Below, piece by piece: positions 51,552-59,279 of a stretch of DNA of 64,000 nt. Below the pieces are notes generated by a model. The model searched no databases. It had not been told where the DNA came from and was given only the letters and a program-made list of their open reading frames with translations. Numbering within the stretch: position 1 is the first letter of the stretch; the number at the start of each line of letters is the position of its first letter. The position numbers and the translations under genes are program-made. Source of the DNA: Parvularculaceae bacterium (lineage in GTDB: Bacteria > Pseudomonadota > Alphaproteobacteria > Caulobacterales > Parvularculaceae); assembly GCA_028280115.1 (NCBI GenBank), contig JANQMJ010000017.1:186001-250000 (forward strand). Direction: 5' to 3'.

Positions 51552-51917
51552 ATGCGCATCGTCAAGTCGATTACCTTCGACGCCGCGCATTATCTCGAAT
51601 GCGATCCCGAGACGCGGCCCTATTCGCGGCTGCACGGGCATTCCTTCGTTATGGACGTGGAGATCGCGGGCGAGCCCGATCCTGAAACCGAATGGGTCGT
51701 CGATTTCGCCGAGGTCGCCGCGGCGCTCGACGACATCCGCGCGGCGCTCGATCATCGGCTGCTGAACGAGGTCGAGGGCCTTGAGCGGCCGACGCTTGAA
51801 AATATCTGCCGCTGGGCGGCGGGCCGGCTCAAGCCGAAATTTCCAGGGTTGCGTCAGGTCCGGGTCTCGCGGCCGTCAAACGGCGAGACCTGCATTTACG
51901 ATGTTGCGGGCGGTTAG
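51552..51917 (+). CDS. queD: 6-carboxytetrahydropterin synthase QueD (catalytic Cys replaced)
   Basis: 121 residues, tunnelling-fold enzyme for CPH4 formation from dihydroneopterin triphosphate. Zinc ligands are His13 (DAAHYL) and His28/His30 (LHGHSF). In E. coli QueD the catalytic Cys is four residues before the first His of HGH; here this is Tyr24 (PYSRLHGH), and Cys17 is the nearest Cys. C-terminal NEVEGLERPTLENIC (Glu pair) and SRPSNGETCIYD match the family. The queC-queE context supports QueD; activity needs confirmation. Confidence 0.88.
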   Translation: MRIVKSITFDAAHYLECDPETRPYSRLHGHSFVMDVEIAGEPDPETEWVVDFAEVAAALDDIRAALDHRLLNEVEGLERPTLENICRWAAGRLKPKFPGLRQVRVSRPSNGETCIYDVAGG

Positions 51918-51942
51918 AACCGGTTGCGGATCGGATAGATCA

Positions 51943-52115
51943 CCCGCTCATCCCGGACGCGCTGCAGCGCCCCGGATCATCATCCGGGGTGATGCTGCGC
52001 AGGTTCGAAGCATGCTTCGAACGGATCCAGTAAAAGAAAAAAGACGGGCTATGCCCGACATTATAGGTGTGCTGGATTCCCGCTTTCCCCCGATCAGGTC
52101 GGGGGGAATGAGCGG
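51943..52115. repeat. Dispersed repeat R1, copy c (longest)
   Basis: Ends CCCGCTCATCCC and GGGAATGAGCGG with the conserved core ATCCAGTAAAAG, A-run, CGGGC hairpin and CGACATTAT. The left arm is lengthened by extra hairpins (CCGGATCATCATCCGG and TTCGAAGCATGCTTCGAA), and the right arm by CCCCCGATC/GGTCGGGGGG. It lies between convergent queD and the minus-strand gene ending at 52154. Confidence 0.88.
52032..52057 (-). terminator. Intrinsic terminator in the R1-c core
   Basis: On the minus strand CGGGC-ATA-GCCCG is followed by a T-rich run (complement of 52042-52032). It is oriented to end the transcript of the gene at 52154-52837. Confidence 0.6.
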
Positions 52116-52153
52116 TGGGGAAGGGCTGCGATATGGAATAGAAGCCCGAAGCC

Positions 52154-52837
52154 CTAGCCGTCCGGCGCGCCGTCCATCCGTGTAATGAGATATTGCGCGT
52201 CGCGGCAATAGCCGGCGGCGGCGCGGTCGGCCCGGCCCAGCGCGCTGTCGAGTTCTTCGAGCACGGCGTCGATTTCCTCGAATGTCGCAAAGGCGTCCGC
52301 CGGCGGCGAAATGTTGAGGCCTTTTTCGCTGACATCAAGGCGGGTGGGCGAAACCGAATAGCGCGTCTTGCCGCCGAGCATGACGTCAAGATGGCGCTGA
52401 TCCTTGCCGATCAAAACGCTGGCGCGCGTATCGACGTTTTCGATAATCGCGTTGATTGAAAGGCGCCATTCGTCGAAACGCTCGGCCAAGAGCGCCCGGC
52501 CGCCGACGTCTTCGACGTCTTTCGCCGAAAGCGCCACTTCGCAGGCCTGTTCGAGCGCGTCGCGAATGCGGTCGATGGCGTAAAGCGCCGCTTCGATCGC
52601 GGCGAGGGCGTCGCGAGCCGGATTGGGCTTTTTTTTCTCCGTCGGCGGCTCGGCGGTTTTCGCGCTGCGCAGCGCGCGGTTCAGCCCCGCCGCGACGTCG
52701 ATGACCGGCATGTCGCCGTCCTTGTCGCTGTCGAGCTTCTTGCCGAGCCAGCCGGCGAGCGGGCTTCGTTTCGCGGTCTTGCGTTCTTCCGACGGTTTAT
52801 TTGCTGCAAACGCCACGGCCTTTGCTCCTGTATCCAT
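52154..52837 (-). CDS. Hypothetical protein with flagellin-like helical pattern
   Basis: 227 residues, no signal peptide or membrane helix, Cys-poor. After a Lys-rich N-terminus, residues 75-145 have the pattern of the flagellin D1 N-terminal helices (ALAAIEAALYAIDRIRDALEQACEVALSAK, then LLAERFDEWRLSINAIIENVDTRASVLIG). The last 40 residues (ATFEEIDAVLEELDSALGRADRAAAGYCRDAQYLITRMD) resemble the flagellin C-terminal helix (sequence of the kind LxxIDxAL...R). There is no flagellin N-terminal start. So it may be a divergent flagellin-like or filament-related protein; this is inference. Confidence 0.5.
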   Translation of the reverse strand: MDTGAKAVAFAANKPSEERKTAKRSPLAGWLGKKLDSDKDGDMPVIDVAAGLNRALRSAKTAEPPTEKKKPNPARDALAAIEAALYAIDRIRDALEQACEVALSAKDVEDVGGRALLAERFDEWRLSINAIIENVDTRASVLIGKDQRHLDVMLGGKTRYSVSPTRLDVSEKGLNISPPADAFATFEEIDAVLEELDSALGRADRAAAGYCRDAQYLITRMDGAPDG

Positions 52838-52989
52838 GATTAACAGGAAAGTTACCCTGCGAATTTTGAGGCGCCGTTAAATAAATGCTTAAATTTGACT
52901 GGCTGTTCCTAGGTGGCGGGCGCTTCATCGGCGCTGGAAAACCTTTCAACCCGCTCTTTCCGGCGCTTGCCGTCAAAACACATCCCGCC

Positions 52990-53155
52990 GTCATTCCGGA
53001 CGGCCTGAAAAGGCCGATCCGGAATCCATGGCGCCGCCTTTCAGGTGTTTGAGCGGTTGCAGCGCCGGTCCCTGGATTCCGGGTTCCGGCCCCGCGCGCG
53101 AATGCGCGCAAATCATAACTTGACCGCCTTCGCGGTCGGCCGGCCCCGGAATGAC
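52990..53155. repeat. Dispersed repeat R4, copy d
   Basis: Starts GTCATTCCGGACGGCC and ends CCCCGGAATGAC, with the module CGCGCGAATGCGCGCA and TTGACCGCCTTCGCGGTC inside. Confidence 0.68.
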
Positions 53156-53237
53156 GATGGAGGGTTTGCCGGAATCCCGCAAATGCAAAAAGTCGAGTCA
53201 AACCCGTCTTAGTGCTTCGGTCGAAAAACAGGAATCG

Positions 53238-53326
53238 CTTCATCCTGAGGAGAAATTTTTCCTTCGTCCTTCGTGACGTCGGCTTCGCCGACCCTCAGGA
53301 TGAAGGAAAAATTTCGTCACGAAGGA
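53238..53326. repeat. Dispersed repeat R2, copy b
   Basis: Same arms as 3503-3595 (CTTCATCCTGAGGA, GAAATTTTTCC, CCTTCGTGACG, then CCTCAGGATGAAGG, AAAAATTTCG, TCACGAAGGA) with a different central hairpin (TCGGC-TTC-GCCGA). Confidence 0.88.
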
Positions 53327-53473
53327 CGAAGCGATGCACATTAATCGCCCGAAGGTTTAATCCGCTTGCTGGACCCCGACCCGACCGCGAATGCGGTCAT
53401 ATGATAATTCGCGCGCCTTCGCGCGGGGGCGTCGGGTGAGGGATGTTCTGATTCAAATTACACGCTCGAAGCA

Positions 53474-55579
53474 CTACAGTCCGGACGTTGGAGCATCCGC
53501 CCCGCTGCGTCTCGCCGAGAGCCGGCCGCCCTCGATCAGCCACGCCGCAAGCAGCCCCGCGCCGATCAGGGCGAGCCACGCCCAGGGCGGGGCGAACGGC
53601 TGCTCGCGGACGGCTTCGATGCGCGCGGCGTTTCGTTCAACGAGGCCGGCCCAGTCCGCGCCGGACTGCGCCGAGGCGTTCGCGCCGATGCGCCGAAAGG
53701 CGGGGGGGGCTGCGGCCGCGCCCTGGCGGACGCGAAAGACTCCGCCGCCGGTCTCCTCGGCCAGGGGCGAGAGCTTTTTGCCGGTCGAGACCACGTTTTC
53801 AAATTCCGGCGCGGCGGCCAGGCCCACAGCGCCGATGGCGAAGAGTTCGCCGGAAACCGCGCGGTAAAGACCGCGCGGCGCGTCTTCAATCCGCGTTTCG
53901 AACAGTCCCGGCGAGATTTGCGTCAATTCGTATTCTGACGATGTCCCGTCCGGCGCCGTCACCGTCACGGGCGGCGGCGCGTCGCCGATGGTCCGGCGGC
54001 GGACGACCAGCGCGCCGGCCTCGCCGGCGATGGAAAGGGCCTCTTCTTCGAGTTCGGGCTCCTTCATCAGCCAGTGGGCGATGCGGCGCAGAAGTTCGGC
54101 GTGGGGCCCGCCGCCGTCAAAGCCGCGCGCCCAGAGCCAGACATGATCGGACAGCAACAGGCCGACGCGGCCGTCGCCCACCCGGTCGAGGATCAACAGC
54201 GGCGCGCCGGCCGGATCGGCCATTAGCGTTTCGCCGCTGCGGCTTTCGACCGGCATGATGCGCAGCCAGCGGCCCCAGAACCCTTCCTCGGGCAGGTCGG
54301 CGGTCACCGGATGGCGCATGCCCCGTTCGGCGATCATTGGACGGAAAGCCTGATCGATCGCGCCGCCGGCGGGCAGCGCCGGCAGGATGTAGGAAAGGTT
54401 GCGGCGCGAGGCGAGACTTTGCGCGCCGTTATATTCCGGTCCGGCCGCGATCAGCACGGCGCCGCCCTGTTCCACGTAGCGGGCGATATTGTCGAAATGA
54501 AACGCGCTCAGCACCGCGCGGTAGGTGTAGCGGTCGAAAATCAGAAGATTGAACTCGCTGAGCTTTTCGATGAACAACTCGTCCTGGGGAAACTGGATGA
54601 GCGCGAGTTGATCGACCGGCGTGTTGTCGTTCTTTTCGATCGGCCGCAGGATGGTGAAATGAACAAGATCGACCGCCGGATCGGATTTTAACAGATTGCG
54701 CCAGACCCGTTCGCCGGGATGCGGCTCGCCGGAAATCAGCAAGACGCGCAGGCGGTCGCGGATCGCGGAAATCGGCAGCACAACGATATTGTTGCGCGTG
54801 GTGAGTTCGCCGGCGCGTTCTTCGACCTCAAGCTCGATCACCATGCGCCCCGGCCGGTTGAGCGGCGCGTCGAAACCGGCCTCGACCCCGAACGGCACGC
54901 GCTGGCGAAGGATCTCCTCGCCGTCGACCCGCAGCGTCACGTTCGCCGATCCCTGGTTTTCGACCGGCGTTTCATCGGGACCGAAATCATCGATGCGAAA
55001 GGAAACCCGCACCGGCTGACCGACAATGCCGTAGCGCGGCGCGTTGACGAGCGTGATTTTGCGGTCGCGTTCGGCGTCGTCGCCGGTGAGCATGACATGG
55101 ACCGGCGCGTCGAGGCCTAAAGACCGGGCCGCGTCGGCGTCCGTCGCCTGGCCGTCGGTGACCATAATGACGCCGGCAAGGCGGGTGCGTGGCGCGTCGG
55201 CAAGCGCGGCGCGAAGCGCTTCGATGGCGCGGGACTCTTCCTCGCCGTCAAATTCTGCGGCGCGCAGTTCGACGCCGTCGAAACGTTCGATTGCGTCCGC
55301 GATTTTTTGCCGGGCGTCTTCGGCGACCGCGTCGCGGCCGTCAAGGCGCTGGCTGGCGGTTTTGTCCGTCAGCAAAAGGACGATGTCGTCAAGCGCGGTG
55401 CGTTCGTCTTCGCGCGTGAGCGGATTAAAAAGAAGGCCGAGAAGCGCGGCGAGCGCTATCGTGCGAAAGATCCCGCTGCGCCAATTGCGCCACAGGCTCA
55501 ACAGGGCAAGCGCCGCACATAAAATTGCGATCGACGCCAGCGCCCAAAGCGGCAGAAACGGTTCGAACAAGACCGTCAT
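53474..55579 (-). CDS. Membrane protein with vWA-like and GATase-like domains
   Basis: 701 residues. Two N-terminal helices (about 10-50), then a vWA-like domain without a full MIDAS (IVLLLTDKTASQ, GVIMVTDGQATDADAARSLG), beta-rich domain, and a glutamine-amidotransferase-like Rossmann part (about 330-430: IFDRYTYRAVLSAFHFDNIARYVEQGGAVLIAAGPEY) without visible catalytic Cys. A last helix at about 665-685 anchors the C-terminus. This fits the large membrane proteins found behind moxR/DUF58 genes. Its start overlaps the upstream stop by 4 bp. Confidence 0.8.
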   Translation of the reverse strand: MTVLFEPFLPLWALASIAILCAALALLSLWRNWRSGIFRTIALAALLGLLFNPLTREDERTALDDIVLLLTDKTASQRLDGRDAVAEDARQKIADAIERFDGVELRAAEFDGEEESRAIEALRAALADAPRTRLAGVIMVTDGQATDADAARSLGLDAPVHVMLTGDDAERDRKITLVNAPRYGIVGQPVRVSFRIDDFGPDETPVENQGSANVTLRVDGEEILRQRVPFGVEAGFDAPLNRPGRMVIELEVEERAGELTTRNNIVVLPISAIRDRLRVLLISGEPHPGERVWRNLLKSDPAVDLVHFTILRPIEKNDNTPVDQLALIQFPQDELFIEKLSEFNLLIFDRYTYRAVLSAFHFDNIARYVEQGGAVLIAAGPEYNGAQSLASRRNLSYILPALPAGGAIDQAFRPMIAERGMRHPVTADLPEEGFWGRWLRIMPVESRSGETLMADPAGAPLLILDRVGDGRVGLLLSDHVWLWARGFDGGGPHAELLRRIAHWLMKEPELEEEALSIAGEAGALVVRRRTIGDAPPPVTVTAPDGTSSEYELTQISPGLFETRIEDAPRGLYRAVSGELFAIGAVGLAAAPEFENVVSTGKKLSPLAEETGGGVFRVRQGAAAAPPAFRRIGANASAQSGADWAGLVERNAARIEAVREQPFAPPWAWLALIGAGLLAAWLIEGGRLSARRSGADAPTSGL

Positions 55580-58335
55580 CGCCCGAGCCGCTCCAACAGA
55601 ATGGGCGCGTGCACCTGATCGGATTTATAATTGCCGGTGAAGGCCACCATCACGATATTGATCGCGGCGCGATAGGCGCATTCGCGCGGATAGACTCGTT
55701 GGGCGTGGCATCGCGCCGCACTCATCGGCTTGACCGGCATGCCGAGCTCATCGCGCGCCCAGGCGCCGGCCCAGTCGCGCCCGCCGATGATCACCGGCGT
55801 GACCCCGTCATTGACGCCGCCGGTCCCGGCCTGCACCCACACGGCGTTGTTGTTCACCCGTCCTGGAATGTCGCTTAAGAGATAGAACGAACGCATCAGC
55901 ACATGGTCTTCGCTGATCGGCGTCAAAGGCGGGATGTTGATCTGCGATAAAATGCGTTGCAGGGCCTGGGCCTCCGCCGTCGAACCTACAGCGACGGCGC
56001 GTTCGTCGTCGCGGGTGTCGAACAGGATCAGCCCGCCGAACCGCATGAAGTTTTCGATATTGGCCAGCGCTGTGTCCGACGGCGTTTCCGCGCCGGGCGT
56101 GATCGGCCAGTAAAGAAACGGAAACACCGACAGATCGTCCGTCTCCAGATCGACGCCGGCGGGCGGGCCCGGTTCGAGCGCCGTGCGGCGGACGAGTTCG
56201 CGGCTGACGGTCGCCAGCCCCTGTTGCGACAGCCGGTCCATCGCCGGATCGCCGGTTTTCACATAGGCAAGACGCGTCGTCAGCGCTGCGTCGACCGTCT
56301 CCTGTTCGATGTCGGCGTCCAGCGGTTGGGCAAGGCTTGTCTGGGGCGGGACGGCCACGAAGACGAGCGCCAAGGCGGCGCCGGCGCCCGCCGCTCGAGC
56401 CGATCGGGCGCCAAAGCGCAGCCGGCCGCCGATGAGCAGCGTTACCAGCCCGTCGATCAGCAACAGGATAAGCGCGGCGGCGAACAGCGGCGGGCTCAGG
56501 CGGCGCGGCGGTTCGGCCGCGTAAGGAAGAGTGAGAACGCCGGAAACGCTTATCGGCTCATAAGGCGCTTGCGCGCGCACGGCGTTGAGCGTGAGCGGCG
56601 CGTCGCCGGAACCGTAAAGTCCCGGCCGGCGATCCGGTCCGGGCGTTTCGCCAAGTTGCGCAGCGGTCAGTGCCGGCTCTTCTTCGGCGGGGCGGGAAAG
56701 ACGGCCGAACCCGTCCATCAGGCGCAGCGGCGCAAAACGGGTTTCGCCCAATTCGCCGGCGCTTTCCGGGCCCAGCGCCGACAGAAAGATCAGTCGGCGC
56801 AGCATGTCGATAAAAACGCCGGATATGGGCAGGTCCGACCAGTCCGGCGTCGCCGTGACATGAAAGAGCGCGATCACGCCGGCGCCGCGGCGCACGCCGG
56901 TCACCAGCGGCGTGCCGTCTTCAAGCCGGGCCCAACTGCGCTCGGTGGTCTCGCCGCCGGGCTGGGCGAGCACCTGCCGGCGCACCAGCGCGTCATTGGG
57001 CGCGATCAGGCCGGCGAACGGGCTTTGGTCGGCAAAGGCGTCAAGTCTTTGCGGCGTTTCCCAGGTCAGCGCGCCGCCGAAAGCGCGCCCGCCGCCGCGC
57101 AGGGCGACCGGCAAGAGCGGCGGATTGGCGTCCTGCGCGGTTTCGGCCAGCACCGGTCCGGCGAACCGGATCAACGCCCCGCCCTTATCGACCCATGCGC
57201 CAAGAGCCTCGATTTCGCGCGCCCGCAGCGCCGCGATATCGTCGAGAATGATCACCGATGCGTCGGACGCAAGAACGGCTTCCAGCGGTCCTTCTAAAAT
57301 CTCCGCATAAGGATCAAGCGCTTCGCGCAGATAGTGAACGCCGGACAGAAGATTGTTGCGCACGGGCGCGGCTTCCGCAACCAGGCCCGCCAGCGCGCGC
57401 CGGTCGCGCGCGTCGATCAACTGGATCGCGCCCGCGGACGCAACCCCTTCGATCCGCACCGACGAAAGTTCGTTGCGCAGCGCCAGCGGCAATTCGATTC
57501 CGACCTCCGCGGCGCGTTCGCCCTCGCCGAGTTCCGCATCGACGCGGGTAAGTTCGCGTCCGTCGCGGGCGAAGGCGACGACGGCGCCTTCCCATGCGCT
57601 TTCGCCGCCGAGCCGTTCGAGACGGTAAAGCGGACCGTTTCGGTCTTCTCCCATGGGACGCAGGATGGGTTTCGTCCTTTGCGCGTCGCTTAGCACCGTC
57701 ACGTCGCCCCGCTCGCGCAGCGCGTTGACGAAGGCTTGGTCGTCCTCGCCCGCTGTCCCGTCGGAAAGCCAGCGAATTTCAAATCCGTCCCCTGCGGCGT
57801 AGCGGTCGAGCGCTTGCAGGCGTTCGATCGCCCCGTTGCGGTCCGCCGCGAAGGGCTGCGGGACAAGGCTGTCGGCGAGCGATCGCGCCGCTTCGGCGCC
57901 TAGGGGTTCGATGTCGGCGGGCGCGCGCTGGGGCGCTGTCGTCAGGATAAAGAGCGCGCGGGTGGACTGGCTGGCCTCGGCCGCGGCTTCGCGGATGGCG
58001 TCGCGCCTTGCGCGCCAGTTCGCCGCCGCGGCCCACGTATCGTCGATAACCAGCGCCAACGGGCCGGCGCCGGGCGCTGGCGCCGGCGCGTTGAGCACCG
58101 GGCCGCTGAGCCCGATAATGATCAGCGCGGCCAGCGCTAGACGCAAAAGCAAAAGCGGCCAGGGCGTGCGCGCCGGCGTTTCCTCTTCGCTGGATAATTG
58201 GCGCAAGATCACGAAGGCCGGAAACCGCGTCTCTTTCGGGCTCGGCGGCGTGGCGCGCAAAAGCAGCCAGACGACCGGCAGCGCAGCGAGCGCGGCCAGG
58301 ATCAGGGGCGCGGTGAAGGAAAGCGCGCCGAACAT
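55576..58335 (-). CDS. BatA-like/DUF4159 membrane protein
   Basis: 919 residues. The N-terminus is the BatA-type two-helix module (SFTAPLILAALAALPVVWLLLRATPPSPKETRFPAFVILRQL), followed by a vWA-like domain (LALVIDDTWAAAANW, with a partial MIDAS), an amidotransferase-like part (about 340-450), helices near 620-670, and a C-terminal DUF4159 domain (about 690-915; FMRFGGLILFDTRDD, DVPILxxDHVLMRSFYLL-like LMRSFYLLSDIPGRV). Part of the MoxR-DUF58 operon. The function is unknown; similar operons are linked to envelope integrity. Confidence 0.85.
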   Translation of the reverse strand: MFGALSFTAPLILAALAALPVVWLLLRATPPSPKETRFPAFVILRQLSSEEETPARTPWPLLLLRLALAALIIIGLSGPVLNAPAPAPGAGPLALVIDDTWAAAANWRARRDAIREAAAEASQSTRALFILTTAPQRAPADIEPLGAEAARSLADSLVPQPFAADRNGAIERLQALDRYAAGDGFEIRWLSDGTAGEDDQAFVNALRERGDVTVLSDAQRTKPILRPMGEDRNGPLYRLERLGGESAWEGAVVAFARDGRELTRVDAELGEGERAAEVGIELPLALRNELSSVRIEGVASAGAIQLIDARDRRALAGLVAEAAPVRNNLLSGVHYLREALDPYAEILEGPLEAVLASDASVIILDDIAALRAREIEALGAWVDKGGALIRFAGPVLAETAQDANPPLLPVALRGGGRAFGGALTWETPQRLDAFADQSPFAGLIAPNDALVRRQVLAQPGGETTERSWARLEDGTPLVTGVRRGAGVIALFHVTATPDWSDLPISGVFIDMLRRLIFLSALGPESAGELGETRFAPLRLMDGFGRLSRPAEEEPALTAAQLGETPGPDRRPGLYGSGDAPLTLNAVRAQAPYEPISVSGVLTLPYAAEPPRRLSPPLFAAALILLLIDGLVTLLIGGRLRFGARSARAAGAGAALALVFVAVPPQTSLAQPLDADIEQETVDAALTTRLAYVKTGDPAMDRLSQQGLATVSRELVRRTALEPGPPAGVDLETDDLSVFPFLYWPITPGAETPSDTALANIENFMRFGGLILFDTRDDERAVAVGSTAEAQALQRILSQINIPPLTPISEDHVLMRSFYLLSDIPGRVNNNAVWVQAGTGGVNDGVTPVIIGGRDWAGAWARDELGMPVKPMSAARCHAQRVYPRECAYRAAINIVMVAFTGNYKSDQVHAPILLERLGR

Positions 58336-59235
58336 CTATTTCGCCCAAACGCGCATGTCGCCGAGGGCGGTGAAAAGCGCCAGGAGTGCGGTCTGCGCCG
58401 GCCGGTCGGTGCGATGGGCGATGAACGTCCAGCCGGCCTTGCGCGCCAAACTTTCAAGGTGTTCGCGATGGGCGGCGAATTTGACTTTGTATGCGCGGCC
58501 GAGCTTGACGGTCTCGCCGAAGATCAACCGGTCGCGGCTTTCCGGATCGGTGAAGGCGACGCGGCCCTCGAACGGAAACTCCTCCTCGGCGGGATCGCAG
58601 ATTTGCACCAGCGCGCCTTTGGCGCCGTCGCGGGCAAGCGCGCCCACGGCCTCGGCGACGGCTTCCGGTTCGGTGAAAAAATCGCTCAGCATGACAACGC
58701 GCGCCCCAGGCTGCGGATGCGCGCCCGGCGGCGTTGACGCCGCATCGTCGAATTGCGCTACATGCAGCGCTTCAAGCACCCGCGCCGGCGCGCCGCGGCC
58801 GTGAAACGGACGGCGGTGTTCGCCAAGAAGACCAATGCGCTCGCCGGCCTGGGAAAGAAGAATGCTCAGCGCCACGGCCAAGATGTCCGCGCGGCGCCGC
58901 TTGGTCGGCGCAGACGCCAGCGATGCGTAATCGAGCGAGCGCGATGCATCGCGCCAGATATAGACCGCCGCTGCGGCCTCCCATTCGTTCTCGCGCACAT
59001 AGAGCCGGTCGGCGGTGCGCGCCGATTGGCGCCAGTCGATGGTCGAGACCGGGTCGCCGAAGGCGTAGGCGCGATGTTGCCAATAAGTTTCGCCGGGACC
59101 GGCCCGGCGCCGGCCATGCAGTCCCGCCGCCACCGTCTGCGCAATGCGTTCGGCTTCAATCAGCAGCGCCGGGAATAGCGCGGCGGCTTCTTCGGCGTCG
59201 CGCCGGACGGCGAGGGCGGACGGCTCTTCTTTCAT
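58336..59235 (-). CDS. DUF58 family protein
   Basis: 299 residues. The DUF58 core GLHGRRRAGPGETYWQHRAYAFGDPVSTIDWRQSARTADRLYVRENEWE and a vWA-like second half (AAAVYIWRDASRSL, VVMLSDFFTEPEAVAEAVG) are present. The DxSxS MIDAS is incomplete (RDASRS). It is expected at the inner membrane as the partner of MoxR. It directly precedes the DUF4159 gene (stop and start are adjacent). Confidence 0.9.
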   Translation of the reverse strand: MKEEPSALAVRRDAEEAAALFPALLIEAERIAQTVAAGLHGRRRAGPGETYWQHRAYAFGDPVSTIDWRQSARTADRLYVRENEWEAAAAVYIWRDASRSLDYASLASAPTKRRRADILAVALSILLSQAGERIGLLGEHRRPFHGRGAPARVLEALHVAQFDDAASTPPGAHPQPGARVVMLSDFFTEPEAVAEAVGALARDGAKGALVQICDPAEEEFPFEGRVAFTDPESRDRLIFGETVKLGRAYKVKFAAHREHLESLARKAGWTFIAHRTDRPAQTALLALFTALGDMRVWAK

Positions 59236-59279
59236 AGGCGCTTGGCTTTCCTACGCGACGTTTACAAACCGCCCCAAAC

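Larger units (their letters stand above)
52838..53473. other. Gene-free region with R4 and R2 repeats
   Basis: About 635 bases between the hypothetical gene start and the membrane protein gene end. It holds R4-d (52990-53155), R2-b (53238-53326) and a GACCGC/GCGGTC plus CGCGCG hairpin module (about 53383-53427). The open frames here are short, unsupported and run through the repeats. The promoter of the 52154-52837 gene presumably lies near 52850-52950. Confidence 0.5.
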
